DNA of 64,000 nt from Pseudolysobacter antarcticus (GTDB lineage Bacteria; Pseudomonadota; Gammaproteobacteria; Xanthomonadales; Rhodanobacteraceae): contig NZ_CP035704.1 of assembly GCF_004168365.1 (NCBI RefSeq), positions 4,464,001 through 4,528,000 of the forward strand, read 5' to 3'. The position numbers were made by a program, and so were the translations under genes. The notes beneath the pieces were generated by a model. It did not search any database, had not been told where the DNA came from, and saw only the letters and a program-made list of their open reading frames with translations. Below are positions 57,485 through 64,000 of the stretch, one piece after another (within the stretch, counting starts at the first letter, position 1; the number at the start of each line of letters is the position of its first letter).

Positions 57485-58270
57485 TCAGAACGGTTTGCCG
57501 ATCAACCAGGTCACGCCGGCAAAAAATGTGCGGTCGTGGGCGGCGTGGTTGAGCTGGTAGGCGAAACCGGTATCGAACACCACGCGTGGCGACGCATTGT
57601 AGTTGATTGCGGCGAGCAGTTCCGAGGTCGAGCCGGCGCTGGTTTGATGCGTGCCGGAAAGTTCCACCGCGCCGCCGAGCTGCTCGTTGAACGGTCGCGA
57701 CAGACTTGCCGCCCAGGTTTGCTGGATGCGGCTGGTGCCGGGGATGGCATCGCCGATGCGCACCGCGCCAGCATTGAGATCGATGTGATTGGTGCCGAAG
57801 TTGGTACTCAGAATCGCATTGAAAAGATAATTGGTTTTGCCATAACCCAGTCCGTTGCGCGACGTCGGCGATTGAAACCCGGCCTCGAAACCGAGCGCAG
57901 TATCGGCGCTGAGAGGAAAACGCTGTTTCCATTCGAGGAACGTATCGCCGAGGCCGTTCAAGCTCGACCCACCCGGAAAGGTTTGGGCGATATGTGCATC
58001 GCCGCCGAGCAGGATGCCGGAAGTATCACTGAACGCATATTTGAACAGATACGGCACGCTATCGCGACGTGAATCGTCGGCCGCGAGAATGCGTTGCAGA
58101 CCACCTTCAAACTCGATGTAACCGGGCGCGGAAAGATCCGCCGGATTGGAAATGGTCGGGCGATACGGCGTGGCGCTCGGCTCGTCCTCGGCGTGCGCGT
58201 GATCAACCGCCAGGCTTGCGACCAGCAACAAAACCAGCCGCACACCAATCCTTTGCGCGAAAAAAGTCAT
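57485..58270 (-). CDS. Outer-membrane beta-barrel protein of the phenol-degradation transporter type
   Basis: A 261-residue protein with a signal peptide ([15 protein letters not shown]) and alternating beta strands ending in a terminal Phe (TWLIGKPF), as expected for an outer-membrane barrel. The pattern [17 protein letters not shown] is like the MetA-pathway-of-phenol-degradation/transporter family. It lies 19 bp after mnmG and 70 bp before tex on the minus strand. The cargo is unknown. Confidence 0.72.
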   Translation of the reverse strand: MTFFAQRIGVRLVLLLVASLAVDHAHAEDEPSATPYRPTISNPADLSAPGYIEFEGGLQRILAADDSRRDSVPYLFKYAFSDTSGILLGGDAHIAQTFPGGSSLNGLGDTFLEWKQRFPLSADTALGFEAGFQSPTSRNGLGYGKTNYLFNAILSTNFGTNHIDLNAGAVRIGDAIPGTSRIQQTWAASLSRPFNEQLGGAVELSGTHQTSAGSTSELLAAINYNASPRVVFDTGFAYQLNHAAHDRTFFAGVTWLIGKPF

Positions 58271-58289
58271 GGATTGTCCTTGTGCCGAT

Positions 58290-60176
58290 TCAGGCGACGC
58301 GACGATGGCCGCGACGCGTCAGATGCACCAGCAGTAGCGAGATCGCCGCCGGCGTGACGCCGGAAATCCGCATCGCCTGGCCGACCGTCTGCGGTTGTAT
58401 ACTTTGCAACTTTTGTTGCACTTCCGCGGACAGGCCGTGCACCTGCAGATAATCGAACGCGGCGGGGATCGCGGTTTCCTCGTGACGTTTCTGCCGCGCG
58501 ATTTCCTCGCGCTGGCGTTCGAGATAACCGGAATACTTGGCCTGCACTTCGACTTGGCCGGCAACCTTGTCATCGTCCACGCCCGGCGCGATGCCGGCGA
58601 CACGGCGCAGCGCGGCGTAATCGAGTTCGGGGCGGCGCAGCAAATCCAGCGCATGTGTTTCGCGCGTCAGCGTGATGCCCAGCGTCGCTTCGACTTCACG
58701 CCCGAGCGCATTGCCCGGCGCCGCCCACAGCGAACGCAAACGCGCGGTTTCGTGCTCGACCGCCTCGCGCTTGCGACACAGCGCGGTGTAATGCGTGTCG
58801 CTGACACAACCGAGGCCATGGCCGATTTCGGTCAGACGCAGATCGGCATTGTCCTCGCGCAGATGCAGGCGATATTCGGCGCGCGACGTGAACATGCGAT
58901 ACGGCTCGATGGTGCCGTTGGTGATCAGATCGTCGATCAGCACACCGATGTAGGCCTCGTCACGGCGCGGGCTCCACGCTTCTTTTCCTTGCGCCTGACG
59001 CGCCGCGTTGAGGCCCGCGATCAAGCCTTGCGCGGCGGCTTCTTCGTAGCCCGTGGTGCCATTGATCTGGCCGGCGAAAAACAGGCCGTCGATCGCTTTG
59101 GTTTCGAGGCTGGCCTTGAGTCCACGCGGATCGAAATAATCGTATTCGATGGCGTAACCCGGGCGCGTGATATGTGCGTTCTCGAAACCCTTGATCGAGC
59201 GCACCAGTTCGAGCTGCACATCGAACGGCAACGACGTGGAAATGCCATTCGGATAAATCTCGTGCGTATGCAAACCTTCCGGCTCGATGAAAATCTGATG
59301 CGAGGCTTTCTCGGCGAAACGCACCACCTTGTCTTCGATCGACGGGCAATAACGTGGCCCGGTGCCTTCGATCTTGCCGGTGTACAGCGGCGAGCGATCC
59401 AGCGCACCGCGAATGATTTCATGCGTGCGCTCGCTGGTGTGGGTGATCCAGCACGACACCTGCGGCGGATGATCAGTCACATTGCCACTGAACGAAAACA
59501 CCGGCATCGGGGTATCGCCGGGCTGCTCTTCGAGGCCGCTGAAATCAATGCTGCGGCCATCGATGCGCGGCGGTGTGCCGGTTTTCAGACGCCCGACCTG
59601 GATCGGCAATTCGCGCATGCGTTCGGCCAGTTGCTGCGCTGGCGGATCGCCCGCGCGACCGCCGCGATAATTGGCGAAACCGATGTGGATCAATCCGGCG
59701 AGAAAGGTACCGGCGGTCAGCACCACGGTCTGCGCACGAAAGCGCAAACCCATCTGCGTAACCACACCGCGCACGCGCGCGCCTTCGATTATCAGATCAT
59801 CTACACCTTGCTGGAATAGCGTGAGATTCGGCTGATTCTCGACTTGCTCGCGGATCGCGGCGCGGTACAGCATGCGATCGGCTTGGCAACGCGTCGCGCG
59901 CACGGCGGGACCTTTCGACGCGTTCAAGGTGCGCCACTGGATGCCGGCGCGATCCGCCGCGCGCGCCATGACGCCACCAAGCGCATCGATCTCGCGCACC
60001 AGATGGCCCTTGCCAATGCCGCCGATGGCCGGGTTGCAACTCATCTGGCCGATGGTTTCGATATTGTGGCTGAGCAGCAAGGTGCGCGCGCCGATACGCG
60101 CCGCAGCCAGTGCCGCTTCGGTACCGGCGTGGCCGCCACCGACCACGATCACATCGAATTGCTGTTGAAAATCCAT
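58290..60176 (-). CDS. mnmG: tRNA uridine-5-carboxymethylaminomethyl modification enzyme MnmG (GidA)
   Basis: A 628-residue FAD-binding protein that, with MnmE, modifies U34 of certain tRNAs. The FAD site is [19 protein letters not shown]. The family blocks [23 protein letters not shown] and RAKYSGY-like end ([12 protein letters not shown]) are present, as is the Cys-containing [10 protein letters not shown]. The ATG is at 60176. Length and motifs are normal. Confidence 0.96.
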   Translation of the reverse strand: MDFQQQFDVIVVGGGHAGTEAALAAARIGARTLLLSHNIETIGQMSCNPAIGGIGKGHLVREIDALGGVMARAADRAGIQWRTLNASKGPAVRATRCQADRMLYRAAIREQVENQPNLTLFQQGVDDLIIEGARVRGVVTQMGLRFRAQTVVLTAGTFLAGLIHIGFANYRGGRAGDPPAQQLAERMRELPIQVGRLKTGTPPRIDGRSIDFSGLEEQPGDTPMPVFSFSGNVTDHPPQVSCWITHTSERTHEIIRGALDRSPLYTGKIEGTGPRYCPSIEDKVVRFAEKASHQIFIEPEGLHTHEIYPNGISTSLPFDVQLELVRSIKGFENAHITRPGYAIEYDYFDPRGLKASLETKAIDGLFFAGQINGTTGYEEAAAQGLIAGLNAARQAQGKEAWSPRRDEAYIGVLIDDLITNGTIEPYRMFTSRAEYRLHLREDNADLRLTEIGHGLGCVSDTHYTALCRKREAVEHETARLRSLWAAPGNALGREVEATLGITLTRETHALDLLRRPELDYAALRRVAGIAPGVDDDKVAGQVEVQAKYSGYLERQREEIARQKRHEETAIPAAFDYLQVHGLSAEVQQKLQSIQPQTVGQAMRISGVTPAAISLLLVHLTRRGHRRVA

Positions 60177-60387
60177 GGTGGTAGTCGCTTTATCGCTGAC
60201 TGAAAACAGGGCGCCATTCTATCCGAGCTACCCGGCACACGCTTGGCACGACTTCTGCTTAGGTATTCTCGCACTCTCGTTGGTGCACGGCGCGGCAAGG
60301 TTAGCGCGACGGCAGTTGGAGGTCAGGGGCCGACGCGCACCAAACGAGGGGAAGCCCAGGGAATGTAGGGCTTTCAGGAAGAAAGGG

Positions 60388-60450
60388 TCTGACGCCCGGC
60401 GGCCATAGGAACAGGGGGAATCCAAGAGGGCCGTATTGCCGGGCGTCAGA
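60388..60450. repeat. Long-arm hairpin (13-bp perfect stem)
   Basis: TCTGACGCCCGGC at 60388-60400 pairs perfectly with GCCGGGCGTCAGA at 60438-60450; within the loop GGCC words extend the stem. No T-run follows. It could be a dispersed extragenic palindrome or part of a structured RNA. Confidence 0.6.
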
Positions 60451-60616
60451 TTTATATGCAGTCGCGTGAAGTTCGCCACGACTGACGTTAGTTACCTGAG
60501 TATCTCGCTCTCTCCCGCGCTTACCCAGTTTTGTCTGCAAAGGCTTGTGGCCTTCTTGACGAGTGATTCGGCGTTGAACGTCACTTTACGACGCGATGTG
60601 ACGCAAAGCAATTATG

Positions 60617-60655
60617 CTGTGACAAACGCTGTCACACAAGTGATCTTGTGTGACA
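60617..60655. promoter_or_regulatory. TGTGACA/TGTCACA dyad cluster
   Basis: TGTGACA-AACGC-TGTCACA (60618-60636) overlaps the perfect dyad TGTCACACAAG-TGAT-CTTGTGTGACA (60630-60655). Arrays of this kind suit a dimeric regulator, and the half-sites resemble those of the CRP/Clp type, though the spacing differs. It could equally be a terminator stem for the lipoprotein gene, but a T-run is missing. Confidence 0.4.
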
Positions 60656-60699
60656 TGCCTGTTTTTCGCTTTCAGCAGATTTTGCCGCACCGCGACGGC

Positions 60700-62121
60700 C
60701 TATTGACGATGTCCGCTGGATCCAGAGCTGCGCGACGAGGAAGATGGCGCCGATCGCGCTCCGCTGCTAGAACGTCCGGCTGAGCTGCGCGCTTCGCCAC
60801 CACCGCGGCTGGCCTGACCACCACCGCCATACGGCCCCTGGAAGCCGCCTCGCGAACCGGACATGTAACCGCGCGGCGCGGCGCTGTGATCCGCCTTGGG
60901 CGACGCATATTCATGCGCCATGTAACCACCGGTGTAAGACTGCTTCGCGCCGTTTGCAGAGCCGCGATATGCATAACCGCCGCTATTGCGGTAGTTCGGT
61001 TGACTGCGATAACTGTTGCCTGCGCGCTGCTGGCTCGAATAATTCTGGGCAGCACCGGAATATTGCGAACTCGAGCGCAAGCCGTTGGAATAATTCTGCT
61101 GCCTCGACGGCGATGACGAATTGATCGCCGCACCTTCGCGACGATTATTCAGCCCCGCGGCAGCACCGCCGCGCGATTGATCACGATACGACGCCGAAGG
61201 CATCACCGGCGAATTCGGCATCGGCCGATTACCGGCGCTCGCGCCTGCAGAGTAGCCAGCGCGCGCATTACCACGCTCGCCGTAACTGTTGCCGTTCGCA
61301 GCACGATCGCCCGGATTGCCTGACGCGCTATTGCGTAGCGCACCGTTCTGCCCGGCAAAACCGCTGCTGCGCTGCTGCGCATTGCCCTGCGTCACTCGCG
61401 AGTTGCCCACGCCAGCGCGTTGACCGCCCCATGTCGGCAAGCCGGCAACACCGCCGCGCGAATTGATCGAATTGCCGCGTGCCGAAAATCCGTGGCTACC
61501 ACGATTGCCACCAAACGATGCGACCCGCGCGGCTTCATTGCGCGCGCTGCCGAAACGACGATTCGGATAGTAGTGGCCGTAGTTGGGATAGTTGTGGCGC
61601 CAGTAACCCCAGTTGTAATAGTTATCCCAATACGCTGAGCGCCACGGCGAGAAACCGAAGCCAAAACTCAAGCCCAGCCCCCAGCCGAATCCGCCGTAAC
61701 CCGCGCCATAGAAACCGCTCGGATAAAAAGTCACACCGGGATAAAAGTACGGCGATGCATACGGATAATAATAATTGCCGTAGACCGGCCACAACGAGCT
61801 GTAATAAGCCGGATATTCGATGTAGTCGGGAACGTCCGCATAGCCGCCCGTGTCGTCGTCGTAGTCGCCGCCCTGCTGATCTTCGGCGTAGTTGCCATAA
61901 CCGGACGCAGTGTCATCGTCGCGCGCGCGATCCGCATAATTGCCACTATCCGCAGCGGGATCCACATCGCCGCGCGCATCATCGGGGCGCGCATCGCGAT
62001 TGGCGTAGTTATCGGCATACGCGCCTTCGGGCGCCGGCGCGTCGTAACGCACATAGTTCGGCGGCTGCACCACACAACCGCTGAGCGCCAGCGCGGCCAA
62101 TAACAGAATGAAGCGTGACAT
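60700..62121 (-). CDS. Low-complexity Gly/Ser/Tyr-rich lipoprotein
   Basis: A 473-residue protein with a lipoprotein signal (FILLLAALALSGCVV). Three zones follow: an acidic Asp/Tyr region (30-110), a Tyr/Gly/Trp-rich aromatic region (110-220; YGNYYYPYASPYFYP) and a long Ser/Asn/Gly/Arg-rich tail (220-473). No enzyme motif is present. The ATG at 62121 has GGAG before it; a longer frame upstream lacks a signal. Such proteins may be surface or matrix components, but no role can be shown. Confidence 0.72.
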   Translation of the reverse strand: MSRFILLLAALALSGCVVQPPNYVRYDAPAPEGAYADNYANRDARPDDARGDVDPAADSGNYADRARDDDTASGYGNYAEDQQGGDYDDDTGGYADVPDYIEYPAYYSSLWPVYGNYYYPYASPYFYPGVTFYPSGFYGAGYGGFGWGLGLSFGFGFSPWRSAYWDNYYNWGYWRHNYPNYGHYYPNRRFGSARNEAARVASFGGNRGSHGFSARGNSINSRGGVAGLPTWGGQRAGVGNSRVTQGNAQQRSSGFAGQNGALRNSASGNPGDRAANGNSYGERGNARAGYSAGASAGNRPMPNSPVMPSASYRDQSRGGAAAGLNNRREGAAINSSSPSRQQNYSNGLRSSSQYSGAAQNYSSQQRAGNSYRSQPNYRNSGGYAYRGSANGAKQSYTGGYMAHEYASPKADHSAAPRGYMSGSRGGFQGPYGGGGQASRGGGEARSSAGRSSSGARSAPSSSSRSSGSSGHRQ

Positions 62122-62425
62122 GATCGATTCTCCTACCCCACGTTTATGTGCTGAAGCTAGGCTCAAGGCAGTGAATTACGCCTGAACTCACAATGTTTAA
62201 CGTGTGGGCACCAGAATGGTTGTCAACGCGATCATTGCCGTTCAGCCAACCGACTATGAGCGAAGGTTCATTGAGCGTGGCGAGATCGTGGATTGCGTGG
62301 TCACCAACAATTTTTCGCATCATCCTTTCGGCATGACGATAACAGCCACCGCCGCCACGGCTGCAGATAAAACACAGCCTGCAATGCGTTACCGCGTTAC
62401 ATTCGCGCGACAACCCAGGAAAATC
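62122..62425. other. Spacer between pepN and the lipoprotein gene
   Basis: About 300 bp with no supported gene. Short open frames here lack coding character. It should contain the promoter of the lipoprotein gene; no convincing boxes or terminator hairpin were found. Confidence 0.4.
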
Positions 62426-64000
62426 TCAGGCCAGCGCGCGCTGCAGGATGTCGCGCAAGTCCGGTGACAACGTTGGCAGCTCGATCAGTCTTTGCAACTC
62501 GCTCTGCATCAAGGCGCGGCGGTGCGGCTCGTAACGTCGCCACTCCTTGAAACTCGCGGCCAGGCGCGCGGCGACTTGCGGATTGATCGCATCAAGGCGC
62601 TGCACGCACGCGCCGAAATACGCATAACCGGCGCCGTCGGCACGATGAAACGCGTGCAGGTTGCGGGCCAGAGTCATGAACAACGCATACACCTTGTTCG
62701 GATTATTCCAGCGAAAATCCGCGCGTTCGGTCAAAGCCTGCACTGTATCCAGCGTATCTGCATGCGGCCGCGCGGCCTGCACGGCAAACCACTTGTCGAG
62801 GACGAGCGCATCATCAGCATGGCGCGCGTGAAAAGCCGCCAACGCATGCTCCGCCGGTTCACCCCCGGCGCGCACCAGACAGACCAGCGCAGCGAGGCTG
62901 TCGGTCATGCAGCGCGCGTTCTCGAACTGGTTTAGCGCGCGCACGATTCCAGCGGCATCGTTGCGCGAGCAGAGCAAATCGAGGCAACGATTTTTCAGGC
63001 GTCGACGTGCTGGCGCGCGCGCCTCGACCGCACCAGTTTCATCGGCGCTCAGCGCGTCGTAACGTGCAAGCACGCGCGCATGCAAAACCATTGCGATATT
63101 TTTTTCGAGCGCGCCGATCCGCGCATGCACAACATCGGGATCGATCTCGGCCAAACGCTCGGCGAGGATCGAATCAGCGGGCAAACTCAACAGTTGCGCG
63201 AGCAACGCCGGATCGAGCGTTGCATCGTCCATCGCCGCGGCCAGACCGTCGTTCATTGCGACCAGGGTTGTCGCATCATTCACGTCGGCATCGAACAAAC
63301 GTGTCATCAGCGCCTGCGCTGCCATCCAGCGATTGCAACCATCACTGTCGGCCCGCAACAGCAGCGCGAGATCGTCCGCGCTCACATCGAACTGCGGCAA
63401 TACCGGCGCCGAATATCCGCGCAATAACGACGGCACTGGCGGCGCAAAAACATCCTCGAACACCAACGTCATACTGTCGCGATCGAGCACGAACACACGC
63501 TCGATTCCGCTCGCTGCAACTTCGCCGGCAAGCCGCAACGGCACTGCATCGCCATTCGGCAGATACAAACTCAGCGCTACCGGAATCGGCAAAGGCGAAT
63601 TGTCCGCCGCCAATAAAATCGACGCGACTTGCTGCGACAACTGCAAATGATAGGTGCGAGTCGCAGCATCGTAACGGCCATTGGCGCTGAGTCGCGGCGT
63701 GCCGGCTTGGCGATACCAGCTCAGGTAATTCGATAAGTCGGTTTTGTTGGCATCACCGAGCGCGGCCAAAAAATCTTCGACCGTGGCGGCTTGCCCATCG
63801 TGCCGCGCGAAGTACAAATCCATGCCGCGGCGGAATCCGTCACGACCCAATGCCACGGCCAGCATGCGCACGATTTCCGCGCCTTTTTCGTAGATCGTGG
63901 CGGTGTAGAAATTATTGATTTCGAGATAGTGCTCGGGCCGTACCGCATGCGCGAGCGGGCCGGCGTCTTCGGCAAATTGCGCGCGCCACAACGTTTGCAC
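62426..64000 (-). CDS. pepN: Aminopeptidase N, C-terminal part (5' end beyond the window)
   Basis: The frame is open to the last base, so the N-terminus is missing. The visible 524 residues match the middle and C-terminal parts of E. coli-type PepN: EINNFYTATIYEKGAEIVRML, DGQAATVEDFLAALGDAN and LSWYRQAGTPRLS, then the helical C-terminal domain. The zinc site HExxH lies upstream, outside the window. PepN removes N-terminal residues from peptides in the cytoplasm. The stop is TGA at 62426-62428. Confidence 0.93.
   Translation of the reverse strand: MQTLWRAQFAEDAGPLAHAVRPEHYLEINNFYTATIYEKGAEIVRMLAVALGRDGFRRGMDLYFARHDGQAATVEDFLAALGDANKTDLSNYLSWYRQAGTPRLSANGRYDAATRTYHLQLSQQVASILLAADNSPLPIPVALSLYLPNGDAVPLRLAGEVAASGIERVFVLDRDSMTLVFEDVFAPPVPSLLRGYSAPVLPQFDVSADDLALLLRADSDGCNRWMAAQALMTRLFDADVNDATTLVAMNDGLAAAMDDATLDPALLAQLLSLPADSILAERLAEIDPDVVHARIGALEKNIAMVLHARVLARYDALSADETGAVEARAPARRRLKNRCLDLLCSRNDAAGIVRALNQFENARCMTDSLAALVCLVRAGGEPAEHALAAFHARHADDALVLDKWFAVQAARPHADTLDTVQALTERADFRWNNPNKVYALFMTLARNLHAFHRADGAGYAYFGACVQRLDAINPQVAARLAASFKEWRRYEPHRRALMQSELQRLIELPTLSPDLRDILQRALA

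Larger units (their letters stand above)
60177..60699. other. Structured non-coding spacer upstream of mnmG
   Basis: About 520 bp without a supported gene. It holds two strong inverted repeats (60388-60450 and 60630-60655), a small AAGCCC/GGGCTT hairpin near 60348-60373, and repeated TGTGAC/GTCACA words. The mnmG promoter must be here. Open frames through it have codes like GRRAPNEGKPRECRAFRKKGSDARRP that I recall from repeats in related genomes rather than from real proteins. Confidence 0.5.

Noticed and set aside
60228-60479. Minus-strand open frame through the palindrome upstream of mnmG
   Set aside because: It is read through an inverted repeat and resembles spurious translations of a repeat.

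Overview
The window is GC-rich, densely coded proteobacterial DNA. I infer a gammaproteobacterium of the Lysobacterales (Xanthomonadales), perhaps Rhodanobacteraceae. The reasons are two secreted proteins ending in a short 'hF-x-(A/D)-G-F-(D/E)' tail, which I recall as common in that order, and the mix of housekeeping genes (acpH, cytochrome c5, hemB, aroE, tex, mnmG, pepN). This placement is not proven.

Layout. 1-1172: end of acpH and a c5-type cytochrome. 1443-12096: a glycan locus. The minus strand carries a UDP-xylose synthase, a giant sulfotransferase/double-glycosyltransferase protein and GDP-mannose 4,6-dehydratase. The plus strand carries a membrane protein fused to a terpene-cyclase-like domain (with a DxDDTA motif), a UbiA prenyltransferase and a DPM1-like glycosyltransferase. 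12809-14863: a repetitive secreted adhesin-like protein.

15255-23800: an accessory island. It holds an IS5-family element with a two-frame transposase, a serine beta-lactamase-like hydrolase, two identical 1750-bp IS1182-family copies, and two small minus-strand genes laid out like integron gene cassettes. Removing one IS copy plus one 3-bp duplication rebuilds a full attC-like palindrome between these two genes. A tRNA-Arg(CCG) with partial copies around it and a broken transposase close the island. No integron integrase gene is present.

24247-41113: an XRE regulator diverges from a nine-gene plus-strand operon of about 16 kb. The operon encodes an 1863-residue multicopper oxidase, a beta-propeller protein, three proteins with single haem-binding motifs, two SCO-type copper chaperones and two proteins of unknown function without signal peptides. 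The genes overlap or lie close together, so they very probably form one extracytoplasmic copper/haem oxidation system. The nearest known analogues are giant MofA/MnxG-like oxidases implicated in manganese oxidation; the substrate here is not known. This is the most interesting part of the window.

41177-64000: mostly ordinary genes. They include an OmpA-type lipoprotein pair, an incomplete peptide ABC transporter, a large repeat protein with the same C-terminal tail, a GNAT acetyltransferase, hemB, aroE, a YkgJ-like cysteine-cluster protein, a GIY-YIG protein, an aldo/keto reductase, a gamma-carbonic anhydrase homologue, a coniferyl-aldehyde-dehydrogenase-like enzyme, a DUF1456 protein, tex, an outer-membrane protein, mnmG, a low-complexity lipoprotein and the C-terminal part of pepN.
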